Assembly (NCBI GenBank): GCA_002725995.1 | Contig: PBRQ01000051.1 | Span: 1 to 64,000 of the forward strand | Reading direction: 5' to 3' | Length of the DNA: 64,000 nucleotides | Source of the DNA: Gammaproteobacteria bacterium | GTDB taxonomy: Bacteria > Pseudomonadota > Gammaproteobacteria > Pseudomonadales > Azotimanducaceae | Part shown: piece after piece, positions 37,501-45,876 of the stretch | Position numbering within the stretch: the stretch's first letter is position 1 | Layout: each line of letters begins with the position of its first letter | Position numbers and translations under genes: made by a program | Notes under the pieces: model-generated | Databases searched by the model: none | The model's input: the letters and a program-made list of their open reading frames with translations, nothing else | What the model was told of the DNA's origin: nothing

Positions 37501-38494
37501 GACGGTACTGGCAGGTGGTGGTGCCGAGCCTCTAAAGGTGCAGTTGGATTACCTGAGATTTTTTGCCGACGAAGGCAAAGTGGGCCAAGACCCCTTTGCT
37601 GATACTGACCCGGGGGAGATAGTCGCAGTCGATTTTTCTACCCGGGAGTTGGCTGTTGATGGTGTAAATTACGGCAGCTGGAAATTTGACTTTCGGCCTG
37701 GAGAAAAAGGAGCAACCTTTGAAAACCTGACGGCGGAAGTGAAGGGCATGTCGATTGTTGACCCTTCTCGCGTCCATTGGGGATTTGAAAATGGCGTTCA
37801 TTCTTCTACATTCGATGGGGTTGCCCAGACAAATGACCTGGGTGCATCGCTGAAGCAGTGGGGATTTGCCTCAAGTATTGAAGGTGAGGATTTTAGATTT
37901 GCATCGACGGTAAATTGGGCGGGTTCGCCGGCGATGGTTGACTTGGATCGGGTTGCGGGGCCAGTTCATATTACCGGCAATAAGGGACGATTTGTGCAGG
38001 CTGAATCAGGTGCTGCTGCCCTCAAGCTGCTGGGTATTTTCGACTTTAATCAACTAGCTAAAAGATTCCGTTTTGACTTTTCTGATGTCGTGGATGAGGG
38101 CTACGCATTCGATGAGCTGGAAGGTACAGTTGTTTTTGGAGAGGGCAAGTTTGATATATCGGAACCCATTCTTATTAGTGGTCCTGGCAGCAATTTCAAA
38201 GTGGGCGGGACGGTTGACCTGGTAAGCGGAAAACTCGACAATGATATGATCGTGACACTGCCTGTAGGGAAAAACCTCCCATGGTACGCTGCCTATAGTG
38301 CCATCGTTACGGGGCCGCTAGCAGGGGCAACCGTATACATTGCCCAGAAGGTATTCGAAAACCAGATCGATCAAATGAGCAGCGCGAAATACCAGATAGG
38401 CGGCACCATCGATGACCCGGATATACAGTTCATATCCATCTTTGATGACAAAGTCAGGAAAACTGAGAATGCTGAAGCCAGTTCAGGAGGATAG
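34550..38494 (+). CDS. yhdP: YhdP AsmA-like phospholipid transport protein
   Basis: This 1314-aa protein has one N-terminal membrane helix (LVFTAFVCLILTALFVSVG, about 27-46) and a long beta-strand-rich periplasmic region. It has the YhdP/DUF3971-AsmA_2 organisation, with C-terminal LVSGKLDNDMIVTLPVGKNLPWYAAYSAIVTGPLAG cut here for length. YhdP moves phospholipids to the outer membrane along with TamB and YdbH. The ATG at 34550 could be replaced by ATG 34574. It sits in its usual place after rng. Confidence 0.92.
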   Translation: MGRNKNPTMSKRTQGVRSLQRLVFRGLVFTAFVCLILTALFVSVGRIAVGAAGLYKGNLSTFLETSLKVDVSIGGLQSSWRYFDPIVTVNKLILGSVLEPAVVVERVSFRVSTFLSLIEASPVLTEIDIGGTRLTLAEDEEGRWRVLGLPSSDKPFYFERILDSSAHLESLTITSLDLSLDGRKATYKVSSEEGFPLEVSRKGRVRTVSLPVLLQKLGDQGEAQRIRLLGEYEGDLRVAEDFRASLYLDTTRFSITDFLPEITLKNFRLASADTRGEFWLAYEDQVFSLSGVLRSESIEIADGTGRLKVFDHVDARFEIAGSLANEDFQAYFPSIGLGIAGAPLSIHDLNLVVEKSGDSYVLGGNVPKLDLAGLHKSLLGLNKEIDLIPDSTFKALTGVNPRGVLEETTFYLDYSASAPDVKLTSNIRDVKIDAYLGSPAIDALNGFASLHPDRGYIDLNNTDSDLHFTSMFPSSWHFDSTRGRVNYRYQDGAFQLSSSVLELVSEEVSAFGKFHLNLPKGRENKTWGLVVGIRDINLLDAPKYLPNTLSEDLSVWLTGAVLAGRSSESGLIFHGSLYRNAPRIRKVHEIFLKVEGAELDYDANWPPVSELDATVYINNRYIDSDDSAGILMASRVVDAVVTVPVTAAGQADTVVITGKLSGPLSDGIRILNESPLAQTTGHIAEGWSGTGKMRATAHLEIPIGNRKGQEPYADVMAHLGENNLTMSQFDLTAYEIDGDVRYETKTGLSSASFSARLFDEPVVGSIYSLIEDKTGEITVKVDGQVDIEDLYGWSDQALLTRASGILTYESEIHIPYGRFADRSYVEAISNLQGVVIDMPSPLQKVSPETEVDFRYRQTFMDSGFRVGLSLGSQVESAIQVRDGVVTGGRLHFGGNMTGAIGYNRVNVTGSIEHIDYEEWDGFLEALDNVSEVSIESEMTNALDDIVLDVALLDVFSLGLADTKLRITRPERGWLVELVNADLAGTVLAGGGAEPLKVQLDYLRFFADEGKVGQDPFADTDPGEIVAVDFSTRELAVDGVNYGSWKFDFRPGEKGATFENLTAEVKGMSIVDPSRVHWGFENGVHSSTFDGVAQTNDLGASLKQWGFASSIEGEDFRFASTVNWAGSPAMVDLDRVAGPVHITGNKGRFVQAESGAAALKLLGIFDFNQLAKRFRFDFSDVVDEGYAFDELEGTVVFGEGKFDISEPILISGPGSNFKVGGTVDLVSGKLDNDMIVTLPVGKNLPWYAAYSAIVTGPLAGATVYIAQKVFENQIDQMSSAKYQIGGTIDDPDIQFISIFDDKVRKTENAEASSGG

Positions 38495-38506
38495 GAGCCG
38501 TCAAGT

Positions 38507-39343
38507 GTGAGATGTCGTATTGCAGTGGTGCAGATGATAAGTTGCATGGATGTCGAGGCTAACCTCGTGGCTGTCTCAAGGTTGGCTGTTAAGGCGGCAG
38601 GAAACAATATACAAGCCATCTTTCTGCCGGAAAATTTTGCTGCGTTGGCAAATACCAATCCTCGACTCATTGGCATTGGTGAAGAGACATCCTCCGGGCC
38701 TGTTCGAAATTGCCTGTCCGAACTCGCCCGGGAGACCGGGTGCTGGATCTTCGCCGGGACCATGCCCGTCTCCGTACGCCCTGATGGCAGTCCGGTGTCG
38801 GCCCCCCGGGTTCGCGCGGCTTCGCTTGTTTACGACGATGAGGGCTGCGAGGTTGGGCGCTATGACAAAATGCATATGTTCGATGTTGATGTTGCTGACA
38901 GCCATAGACATTACCTTGAGTCGGACGGGTTTGAAGCGGGGACGGACATTCTCTGTATAGACAGTGTCATCGGCAAGATAGGCTTAAGTGTTTGTTATGA
39001 CATCAGGTTCCCTGAGCTCTACCGGAAATTGTCTTCCCTCGGAGCAAGAAGTTTTGCGATTCCATCAGCGTTTACCGAAGTGACCGGAAGGGCTCATTTT
39101 GAAGTACTGATGCGCAGCAGAGCCATCGAGAATTTTTGTTTCACCATCGCTGCATGTCAGGGAGGGGAGCATGATTCCGGTAGAAAGACATTTGGCCATA
39201 GCATGGTCGTTGGCCCCTGGGGAGAAATACTCGCCCGGGCAACAACCGGAGAAGACATCCTTATCGCCGAATTGGACTTCGACAGGCAGAATGAAATTCG
39301 CAGGAATATGCTTGTACATTTGCAGCGAAAACTACCGGTTTAG
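38507..39343 (+). CDS. carbon-nitrogen hydrolase (Nit family)
   Basis: The 278-aa protein starts at a GTG. It has the nitrilase-superfamily triad pattern: Glu in IFLPENFAAL, Lys in YDKMHMFDVD and Cys in IGLSVCYDIRFPELY. The Glu-Lys-Cys spacing matches Nit1/YbeM-type amidases, which include deaminated-glutathione amidase. The usual next gene in this gammaproteobacterial cluster is tldD, which is not here. The gene is convergent with yjgA. Confidence 0.88.
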   Translation: MRCRIAVVQMISCMDVEANLVAVSRLAVKAAGNNIQAIFLPENFAALANTNPRLIGIGEETSSGPVRNCLSELARETGCWIFAGTMPVSVRPDGSPVSAPRVRAASLVYDDEGCEVGRYDKMHMFDVDVADSHRHYLESDGFEAGTDILCIDSVIGKIGLSVCYDIRFPELYRKLSSLGARSFAIPSAFTEVTGRAHFEVLMRSRAIENFCFTIAACQGGEHDSGRKTFGHSMVVGPWGEILARATTGEDILIAELDFDRQNEIRRNMLVHLQRKLPV

Positions 39344-39352
39344 TATTTTTTC

Positions 39353-39886
39353 TCAATGGTATGCGGAGTCCGCCAGGGCCTTCAGGAACTGGAATAGTTT
39401 GCGGTATTGAATCGGTGCCCCCTTGAGCTGATCATTGACCAATTTCTGGTGCTCCTGAATTGCTTTTCGAGTAAGTTGCTTCAACTGTTGTCGATCCATT
39501 GCCGGATAGATGGCTGCTATTTCATCCAGGGCTCCATAGTCGCCGGTGATAAGTTGTTCTCGCCATTGCTCAAGTTGATGGAACTGTCGGGCGTGTATCT
39601 TGCTGCTCGCGTCGTATCGAGCAATGAGGTTGCTTATGTCCTCGATTTCAATATTACGCAGCAACTTGCTGATGTAAGAGACCTGTCGTTTCCTGGCGTT
39701 ACCCTTGGTGATTTTTCGGTACTCATGGATGGCATTGGTAATTGTCGTATCAGAAAGAGGTGAGAGCTGCTCGTCAGTCAACTTGACTAGTTTTTCAGCC
39801 AATGACCTCAGTTCCTGCACTTCCCTTTTCCTCTGGGATTTACTGATGAGATCACCGCCATCAAAGGCCTCTTCGTTTTCAGTCAT
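39353..39886 (-). CDS. yjgA: ribosome-associated protein YjgA (DarP)
   Basis: From ATG 39886 the protein is 177 aa, a size typical of the family. It has the DUF615 features ISKSQRKREVQELRSLAEKLVKL and RKRQVSYISKLLRN then a charged helical tail. YjgA associates with the 50S subunit late in assembly. An in-frame ATG at 39904 and an upstream ATG at 39949 are alternatives. The start overlaps the end of the NPr gene by 8 nt, in keeping with npr-yjgA order. Confidence 0.85.
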   Translation of the reverse strand: MTENEEAFDGGDLISKSQRKREVQELRSLAEKLVKLTDEQLSPLSDTTITNAIHEYRKITKGNARKRQVSYISKLLRNIEIEDISNLIARYDASSKIHARQFHQLEQWREQLITGDYGALDEIAAIYPAMDRQQLKQLTRKAIQEHQKLVNDQLKGAPIQYRKLFQFLKALADSAYH

Positions 39887-40148
39887 CTTCGCCAAACTTG
39901 TCATTGATGAGCGCTTCGAGAGCGGCGCAGGCCTGCTCCTCATCTTCACCCTCTACCTGTAACTCTACATCCGTTCCCTTGGCGGCCTGAAGGAGCATCA
40001 TTGACATGATACTTTTGCCATTAGCGGCTGCGTGTTCGTTTACAACGTTGATTGATGAGGAAAAAGCGATCGCCGTTCGCACGAACTGATTGGCAGATCT
40101 TGCATGCAAACCGAGCTTATTTTGAATTGTTACTGTTCTACTAATCAC
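39879..40148 (-). CDS. ptsO: phosphocarrier protein NPr (HPr-like)
   Basis: The 89-aa HPr family protein starts MISRTVTIQNKLGLHARSANQ; the phosphorylated His is residue 15 in the GLHAR motif. AAANGKSIMSMMLLQAAKGT is the second HPr signature with the regulatory Ser. NPr carries phosphate from PtsP to PtsN in the nitrogen-related PTS. It follows rapZ by 18 bp and is part of the rpoN-hpf-ptsN-rapZ-npr group. Confidence 0.93.
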   Translation of the reverse strand: MISRTVTIQNKLGLHARSANQFVRTAIAFSSSINVVNEHAAANGKSIMSMMLLQAAKGTDVELQVEGEDEEQACAALEALINDKFGEDD

Positions 40149-40166
40149 TGAAGATCAGAAGCCTGG

Positions 40167-41048
40167 TCAGATGTGGTTAACTTGTTTTACCTGAATCTTT
40201 CTCAATTCGCGATGCCTAATCTGTACATTATCCCATTGAGGGGTGAAATGGTGAAATAGTTTCAGGCAGGTGTAGACCGAACGGTGCTGGCCGCCGGTGC
40301 AGCCAATTGCAATCGTCATGTAACTTTTATTATTTTCCTTAAATCGCGGCAACCAGCTCTGTAAAAGGGTTGTAAGGTCCGTAAGCATCTCCCGAAAGTC
40401 ATTCTGCTCATCCAGAAATTGCTGCACAGGTTCATCCAGACCCGTCATGTTCCTCAGGTTTTCCTTCCAGTGTGGGTTGGGCAGGCAGCGGACATCGAAT
40501 ACGATGTCGGCATCCACCGGCACACCATTCTTGTAGGCAAAGGATTGGAACAGCAGGGCAAATTCGTGTGCACGATGGGCGATTCGGGACTTAACCAGGT
40601 CACGCAATTCATGGATAGTCAGGTCCGTTGTGTCTATCGATAGATCAGCCATTCCTGAAATAGGGCTGAGCAGATTCCGTTCATAATCCAGTGCCTCCCT
40701 TAGGTCACGTTTGTGATCGCTTAAGGGGTGTTTGCGTCTGGTTTCACTAAACCGTTCAACCAGCGATGAACTTAAAGAGTCCAGGTATATGATCTTGGAG
40801 GTTACTAACGCCTCATCAAAGCTCAGCACGACCTCCGGGAATTCAACCAGGTCCTCGGCAATATTTCTGGCATCAATACCAACCGCGACATTCTGGATTG
40901 ATTGATCACGAGTAAGCTGGTCGATGAGTGGTCGCAAAAGGGTAACAGGGAGGTTGTCGATACAATAGTGGCCGATATCTTCTAGTACATGGAGCGCTGT
41001 ACTTTTACCAGACCCAGACCTGCCACTGATGATAGTGAGAGAAATCAT
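40167..41048 (-). CDS. rapZ: RNase adapter / UDP-GlcNAc-sensing protein RapZ
   Basis: From ATG 41048 (overlapping the ptsN TGA as ATGA) the protein is about 293 aa. The N-terminal Walker A is GRSGSGKS (9-16). The C-terminal domain has FDVRCLPNPHWKENLRNMTGLD and CTGGQHRSVYTCLKL, conserved in RapZ. RapZ binds GlcN6P and delivers small RNAs to RNase E in E. coli. It belongs to the ntr-PTS operon. Confidence 0.94.
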   Translation of the reverse strand: MISLTIISGRSGSGKSTALHVLEDIGHYCIDNLPVTLLRPLIDQLTRDQSIQNVAVGIDARNIAEDLVEFPEVVLSFDEALVTSKIIYLDSLSSSLVERFSETRRKHPLSDHKRDLREALDYERNLLSPISGMADLSIDTTDLTIHELRDLVKSRIAHRAHEFALLFQSFAYKNGVPVDADIVFDVRCLPNPHWKENLRNMTGLDEPVQQFLDEQNDFREMLTDLTTLLQSWLPRFKENNKSYMTIAIGCTGGQHRSVYTCLKLFHHFTPQWDNVQIRHRELRKIQVKQVNHI

Positions 41049-41497
41049 ATCATCTGGCATGCTCGATCAAAAAGTATCTGATTGTTCTGCGCACTTTTGA
41101 GGTTTGCCCTGTACTCTTCTGAGCCAAACTTCTTGGCCAACATTGCCATAGTTTTTAGGTGCTCATCTACTTCTTCCTCAGGAACGAGAAGGACGAACAT
41201 GGTGTCTACAAGTTGATCATCGAGTGCGCCATAGTCAATGGGAGTATTGATGGTAAAAAGGGCGCCAACAATATCCTTGCAACCTTCAATTCGGCAGTGT
41301 GGAAGAGCAATCCCGTTTCCTAGAGCAGTGGGGCCAAGCTTTTCTCTCGCGATCAAGCTGTTGTATATATCAACGGCCCTAAGGTGCGGCATGTTTTCCG
41401 CAATCAGGATTGAGGCTTTTTCGATCGCAACCTTCTTGCTTCTGGTATCAAGACCGCAGAAGGTACGTTCAGGAGTTAGTATGGAATTAATATTCAT
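41045..41497 (-). CDS. ptsN: PTS IIA-like nitrogen regulatory protein PtsN
   Basis: From ATG 41497 the protein is 150 aa. It has the EIIA fructose-type fold, with phosphorylation His in LGNGIALPHCRIEG (about residue 74). PtsN receives phosphate from NPr and regulates potassium channels and sigma-54-linked metabolism. A long upstream in-frame extension has no start evidence and is not included. Confidence 0.93.
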   Translation of the reverse strand: MNINSILTPERTFCGLDTRSKKVAIEKASILIAENMPHLRAVDIYNSLIAREKLGPTALGNGIALPHCRIEGCKDIVGALFTINTPIDYGALDDQLVDTMFVLLVPEEEVDEHLKTMAMLAKKFGSEEYRANLKSAQNNQILFDRACQMI

Positions 41498-41642
41498 TAA
41501 GAGCGGTGAATCACTGCCTATCTGGCTATTATAGCAACGGATTTTCGTCAAATAAATTGTTACTGCGGTAAAATCTTCCCAGTATAAAAACCGCGGCATA
41601 AATGCGCGGTTTAAGGACCGCAGTTTAAGAATACTGCAGGCG

Positions 41643-41951
41643 CTAACGAGCCACTGTTCGATGTTTTCGATCATTTATTTTTTCTTTTTTCTTGATGAGT
41701 TGCCTGTCAAGCTTGTCGGTCATCAAGTCAATTGCTGCATAAAGATCATCAGCTTCAGCCTCGGCATAAACTTCGCCACCGCTCGCCCGAATTGTCGATT
41801 CTGCTTTCTGGCGCTGTTTCTCTACGTTGAGTATGACGTTCATGTTAGTAATTCCGTCAAAATGTCTCTCAAGGCGTTCCAGTTTAGTGTCAACGTAGTT
41901 CTTTAGCGCCTCGGTAACTTCGATATGATGGCCACTAACGTTTATCTGCAT
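41643..41951 (-). CDS. hpf: ribosome hibernation-promoting factor
   Basis: This 102-aa protein (MQINVSGHHIEVTEALKNYV, RHFDGITNMNVILNVEKQRQKAESTIRASGG, ADDLYAAIDLMTDKLDRQL) is the short HPF/YhbH type. It binds the 30S decoding region and favours 100S dimers in stationary phase. Its position after rpoN is the usual one. Confidence 0.93.
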   Translation of the reverse strand: MQINVSGHHIEVTEALKNYVDTKLERLERHFDGITNMNVILNVEKQRQKAESTIRASGGEVYAEAEADDLYAAIDLMTDKLDRQLIKKKEKINDRKHRTVAR

Positions 41952-42090
41952 ATATGCTCTCCGTCGGTTATTGGTGTGTGCAACGAGTTGTTTAGCTGCT
42001 GATTGGACAAGACTATACCACTTGAAGCCCTACTATATTTGACCAGTAATTATACAAATGGTTCGCTTTTCAATTCTTGAAAAATCTGTT

Positions 42091-43674
42091 CTAAACCAAC
42101 TGCTTACGTTCGTTCGAAGGGGGAATCATCAGCGCTTCGCGGTACTTGGCGATGGTCCTTCTGGCAACGTCAATGTTCTGATCGGCAAGCATGGTAGCAA
42201 TCTTGCTGTCACTGAGTGGTTTTCTTGGATTTTCTTCCGCAACCAGCTTCTTTATTTGCGCCCGTATCGCGATTGAAGAAACCGCGTCTCCTGCATGGGT
42301 AGTGACATGGCTTGAAAAAAAGTACTTCAGTTCAAAAACCCCGGTCGGCGTGTGCATATATTTCTGCGTAGTTACCCTGGAAATTGTTGATTCGTGGAGG
42401 TCTACCGCTTCAGCAATATCATGCAGGACCAGTGGTTTCATTGCCTGCTCACCGTATTCAAGGAAGCCCCTCTGGTATTCTACAATTTTGGTGGCAACGC
42501 GAAGCAATGTGTCATTGCGCTGCTGAAGGCTCTTCATAAACCATCTTGCCTCCTGCAGTTGATTCTTCAGGTAGGTATTGCCACTACTGCCATCTGACCG
42601 TTTTATCATCGATGAGTATTCCGTATTGACCCGGATTCTCGGTGCTGATTTTGGGTTGAGTTCTACCACCCACCTACCATTCCTTTTGGTTACAATGACA
42701 TCAGGGTCAACATATTCGGTATTACTGACGGCGATATCGTTTCCTGGTCTGGGGTTGAGGGTTTGTATCAGCGTGATGACGTTCTTAAGCTCCGGTTCCT
42801 TTAGGCGAGTTTTTCTTGATATGTGTGTGTAATCACGGTTCGCCAGGGACTTGATGTGCTGGTCAATCACAAGGATCGCCTCGTCTCTCCAGTCGGTATC
42901 TTTGGACATGTCCTTAAGCTGGATGAGCAGACATTCCCTTAGATCTCGAGCGGCGATTCCGATTGGATCGAGATGCTGGATGAGGTGAAGTACGGCCAGG
43001 ATTTCATCCATCTCCAACCCAAGTTCCAGTGGTGCGCCTTCCAGAATATCTTCCAGGGGAATAGTTAAGACACCCTCGCTATCGAGCCCGTCTATGATTG
43101 ACATAGCGATGTATCTGTCAGTGTCCGTCAAGTGCAACAGGTTGACCTGTTCCGACAGGTGACTCTGGATTGACACCCCATCGGAATTTCGAGTATCGAT
43201 ATAGTCCTCATCATTCTCATCCGGACCTGAGTAACTTGTAGGCAAGATAGATTCTTCGTAGACATCTTCCCAGACACTGTCGACGGGCAGTTCTTCAGCT
43301 ATGTTGTCCGAGGAAATTTGGTCACTGGTATCCGGAATCACATCGCCGTCAACTTCTGGGTTCTTGGTAAAGCTAGCTTCCTCACCGGAGGTGGCCGTGT
43401 CGCCGTTTGCTTGCTCGGCTTCTGTATTGGTGTCGAGGTCAGTATCCGACGAGTTCTCGGCTTCTCCGGGTGGATCGAGAGACGACTCTTCATCTCCGCT
43501 TTGTTGATCGTCCGGGTTGAGCTCTTCGAGCATCAGGTTAGAGTCGAGGGCTTCTTGAATTTCCTGCTGTAGATCAAACGTAGAGAGTTGCAGAAGCCTA
43601 ATGGCCTGCTGCAATTGTGGGGTCATCCTTAGCTGCTGGCCCAGTTTCAGGGTCAGCGCTGGTTTCATTGCCAT
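42091..43674 (-). CDS. rpoN: RNA polymerase sigma-54 factor
   Basis: RpoN is 527 aa. The Gln-rich activator-interacting region I ([29 protein letters not shown]) is followed by a long acidic region with many Asp and Glu residues (about 50-170). Core-binding domains follow, then the C-terminal helix-turn-helix and RpoN box [10 protein letters not shown] near residue 508. It directs -24/-12 promoters with bacterial enhancer-binding activators. It stands between lptB and hpf, as usual. Confidence 0.97.
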   Translation of the reverse strand: MAMKPALTLKLGQQLRMTPQLQQAIRLLQLSTFDLQQEIQEALDSNLMLEELNPDDQQSGDEESSLDPPGEAENSSDTDLDTNTEAEQANGDTATSGEEASFTKNPEVDGDVIPDTSDQISSDNIAEELPVDSVWEDVYEESILPTSYSGPDENDEDYIDTRNSDGVSIQSHLSEQVNLLHLTDTDRYIAMSIIDGLDSEGVLTIPLEDILEGAPLELGLEMDEILAVLHLIQHLDPIGIAARDLRECLLIQLKDMSKDTDWRDEAILVIDQHIKSLANRDYTHISRKTRLKEPELKNVITLIQTLNPRPGNDIAVSNTEYVDPDVIVTKRNGRWVVELNPKSAPRIRVNTEYSSMIKRSDGSSGNTYLKNQLQEARWFMKSLQQRNDTLLRVATKIVEYQRGFLEYGEQAMKPLVLHDIAEAVDLHESTISRVTTQKYMHTPTGVFELKYFFSSHVTTHAGDAVSSIAIRAQIKKLVAEENPRKPLSDSKIATMLADQNIDVARRTIAKYREALMIPPSNERKQLV

Positions 43675-43765
43675 GGACTTATGATACTCACGGGTCGAAA
43701 CTAATAATACTTGTTAATGTATGAAAGCTGTGATTAATGCGAGCTGCCTAAAAGACAAGTATAAA

Positions 43766-44503
43766 TCACATGCGGAAGTCTTGGCCCAGGTAGACCTGCT
43801 TTACATGGTCATCTGCCAGGATCTTTTCCGTTGCACCTTCAGCAATTATAAGACCTTCATTCATAATGTAGGCTTTTTCACAAATATCAAGCGTCTCCCT
43901 AACATTATGATCGGTTATTAGGATACCAATTCCGCGCTCAGAGAGCTGCGAGATAATAAGTTTGATATCGTTGACTGAAATAGGGTCAACCCCGGCAAAA
44001 GGCTCATCAAGCAGTATAAAGGCAGGTTCTGTCGCCAGTGCTCTGGCTATTTCGACTCGTCTCCGTTCTCCACCGCTTAGTGACATCCCGTGAATTGTCC
44101 GGAGATGGCCTATGTGGAACTCCTGCAGCAAAGATTCTAGCTTTTCCTGTCGGTCCGTCGCAGTCAGACTGGAGCGGGTCTCCAGTATCGCCATGATGTT
44201 ATCTGACACGGACAGTTTACGGAATACGGATGCTTCCTGAGGAAGATAGCCGATCCCTATCCGTGCCCGCTGGTGCATCGGTTTGGGCGTAATGTCCAGT
44301 TGGTCAAAAAAGATCTTTCCCCTGTCACCGGGTATTGAACCAACAATCATATAAAAGCAGGTCGTCTTGCCTGCACCATTGGGTCCGAGCAGGCCAACAA
44401 CCTGGCCGCTTCGCAGTGACAAAGTGACTTCCCTTACGACATGTTGTCCGCGGTAACTCTTTTGAAGGTTTTCTGCACGCAATACGTGATCAGTCTTAGA
44501 CAA
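43766..44503 (-). CDS. lptB: LPS export ABC transporter ATP-binding protein LptB
   Basis: The 245-aa ATPase has Walker A GPNGAGKT (40-47), Q-loop region, signature [15 protein letters not shown] and Walker [13 protein letters not shown]. LptB2FG extracts LPS from the inner membrane; LptF and LptG are not in this window. It starts directly after the lptA stop. Confidence 0.96.
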   Translation of the reverse strand: MSKTDHVLRAENLQKSYRGQHVVREVTLSLRSGQVVGLLGPNGAGKTTCFYMIVGSIPGDRGKIFFDQLDITPKPMHQRARIGIGYLPQEASVFRKLSVSDNIMAILETRSSLTATDRQEKLESLLQEFHIGHLRTIHGMSLSGGERRRVEIARALATEPAFILLDEPFAGVDPISVNDIKLIISQLSERGIGILITDHNVRETLDICEKAYIMNEGLIIAEGATEKILADDHVKQVYLGQDFRM

Positions 44504-45019
44504 TTATTTTGCCTTTGGGTTAATGATGACATCTATGCGGCCCTGTTGCCCGCCGCTCTTCAGGCTCATAATCCCCTGGGTAATGTCGTAGTAGACGAGT
44601 TCGCCAGTGAGGACATCCTTGGCTTGTCTCAGGGTTGCGTTGCCGGAAAGGTGGAGTCTTTCCTCCTGAACCAGATAGGTAATTTTCCTGGCATCAGCAT
44701 AGACAAGGTCAGTGCTGTCGTCTGGAAGCTGTTCAAAATAGGCAAGATTCTTGGAGTTGGCATCCGTGCTGGCGATAATCTGGATTACTTCACTGTCGCT
44801 GGTAATAATTTCAACTTCATCAGCCTTTATTTGCAGGGTTCCCTGCTCAATTGAGACATTACCGCGATATACAGAGGAACCCTTCGCATCGTCCATGACG
44901 GCGGCGTCAGCCTGTATATGAAGGGGCTGTTCGCCGTCAGAGGTGAGGGCTCCCACCTTGACGCTCAATATAAGCATCCCAAGGAGAAGCAGAAGTATCG
45001 AACTGGTACGTGACATCAC
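44504..45019 (-). CDS. lptA: LPS transport periplasmic protein LptA
   Basis: This 171-aa protein has a signal peptide (TSSILLLLLGMLILSVKVGA, about residues 4-23) and an OstA-type beta-jellyroll (GSSVYRGNVSIEQGTLQIKADEVEI, LHLSGNATLRQAKDVLTGELVYYDIT). LptA forms the periplasmic bridge for LPS. It follows lptC after a 186-bp gap, although in many relatives the two overlap. Confidence 0.93.
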   Translation of the reverse strand: MMSRTSSILLLLLGMLILSVKVGALTSDGEQPLHIQADAAVMDDAKGSSVYRGNVSIEQGTLQIKADEVEIITSDSEVIQIIASTDANSKNLAYFEQLPDDSTDLVYADARKITYLVQEERLHLSGNATLRQAKDVLTGELVYYDITQGIMSLKSGGQQGRIDVIINPKAK

Positions 45020-45205
45020 TGTAAATATCTAAGAGATTTGCATCTACTTTATCATCCCATGGACCTGAAAGTGCCAGGTTTTGTCATTCTTCAAGTGAGC
45101 CGACGAAAAAGCAAATTTTGGCGCATATCACAAAGCAGCACTAGTGCCGGGGAAATGATCGTTTGGGAAGGGGAACCCTGATACATGAAAAGGGACAAGA
45201 ACTTG

Positions 45206-45853
45206 CTAGTCAGGTTGCCTCTTGAACGCCGGCAGGAAAATGGTATGCACCCGTTCAGTGGGAGTTGAATAGAAAACAAACTTGTCAAGCCGGAAAAAAG
45301 CCTTCATGCCGGCAGCAGAGGTTCGGCCGGAATTATCATCTATGTAAACCTTCTGGTCTGTTTCCGCATACTCCCTTTCCGGATAAATCGTAAGACTTTG
45401 GGTTCGGATATTGATGAAATGCCCTGCAGCAGATTGCTGAACTGCCAGTACGTTGTCCCAGAGCTCAACTATTTCTTCCCTGTAAACTGATGGAGAGAGC
45501 AGGCGGCCATTTTTGGCCTCGATGTCCCAGGGCACTGCTCCTGAGTCTGAGAACAGTTGCAAGTTTGGAAATATTAGAGAGGTTACGTCTGTTAGGGGAA
45601 AGTGGGTAAAACGATCTGCTTTTATCTTGTGCTGTAGTGTCCCCTCAGTATCAAATTGAGTGATAGTCGCATTAAGCATGTAGAGGTCTGGATCGTTCTG
45701 GCCCGGTGGTATTGTGGGCAATTCTTCATCAGCCTGTTCGAGGATTAGATTGGTGGCTATCCCAAGAATCAGAATTAAACTTGCAAGAATGGTCGCCCGA
45801 TTGTTCACCTTGGCCTCTTTGCTGGCAATGGATGGAGGCTTGAGCCGGTACAA
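45206..45853 (-). CDS. lptC: LPS export protein LptC
   Basis: The 215-aa protein has one N-terminal membrane anchor (ATILASLILILGIATNLIL) and a beta-jellyroll part with LYMLNATITQFDTEGTLQHKIKADRFTHFPLTD, cut here at its key block. LptC receives LPS from LptB2FG and passes it to LptA. Its TAG stop sits inside a GGGACAAGAAC-like motif related to the 55-bp repeat after murA. The kdsC gene that usually precedes lptC is missing. Confidence 0.9.
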   Translation of the reverse strand: MYRLKPPSIASKEAKVNNRATILASLILILGIATNLILEQADEELPTIPPGQNDPDLYMLNATITQFDTEGTLQHKIKADRFTHFPLTDVTSLIFPNLQLFSDSGAVPWDIEAKNGRLLSPSVYREEIVELWDNVLAVQQSAAGHFINIRTQSLTIYPEREYAETDQKVYIDDNSGRTSAAGMKAFFRLDKFVFYSTPTERVHTIFLPAFKRQPD

Positions 45854-45876
45854 CCAGCGTGCCTTTTACCGCATGG

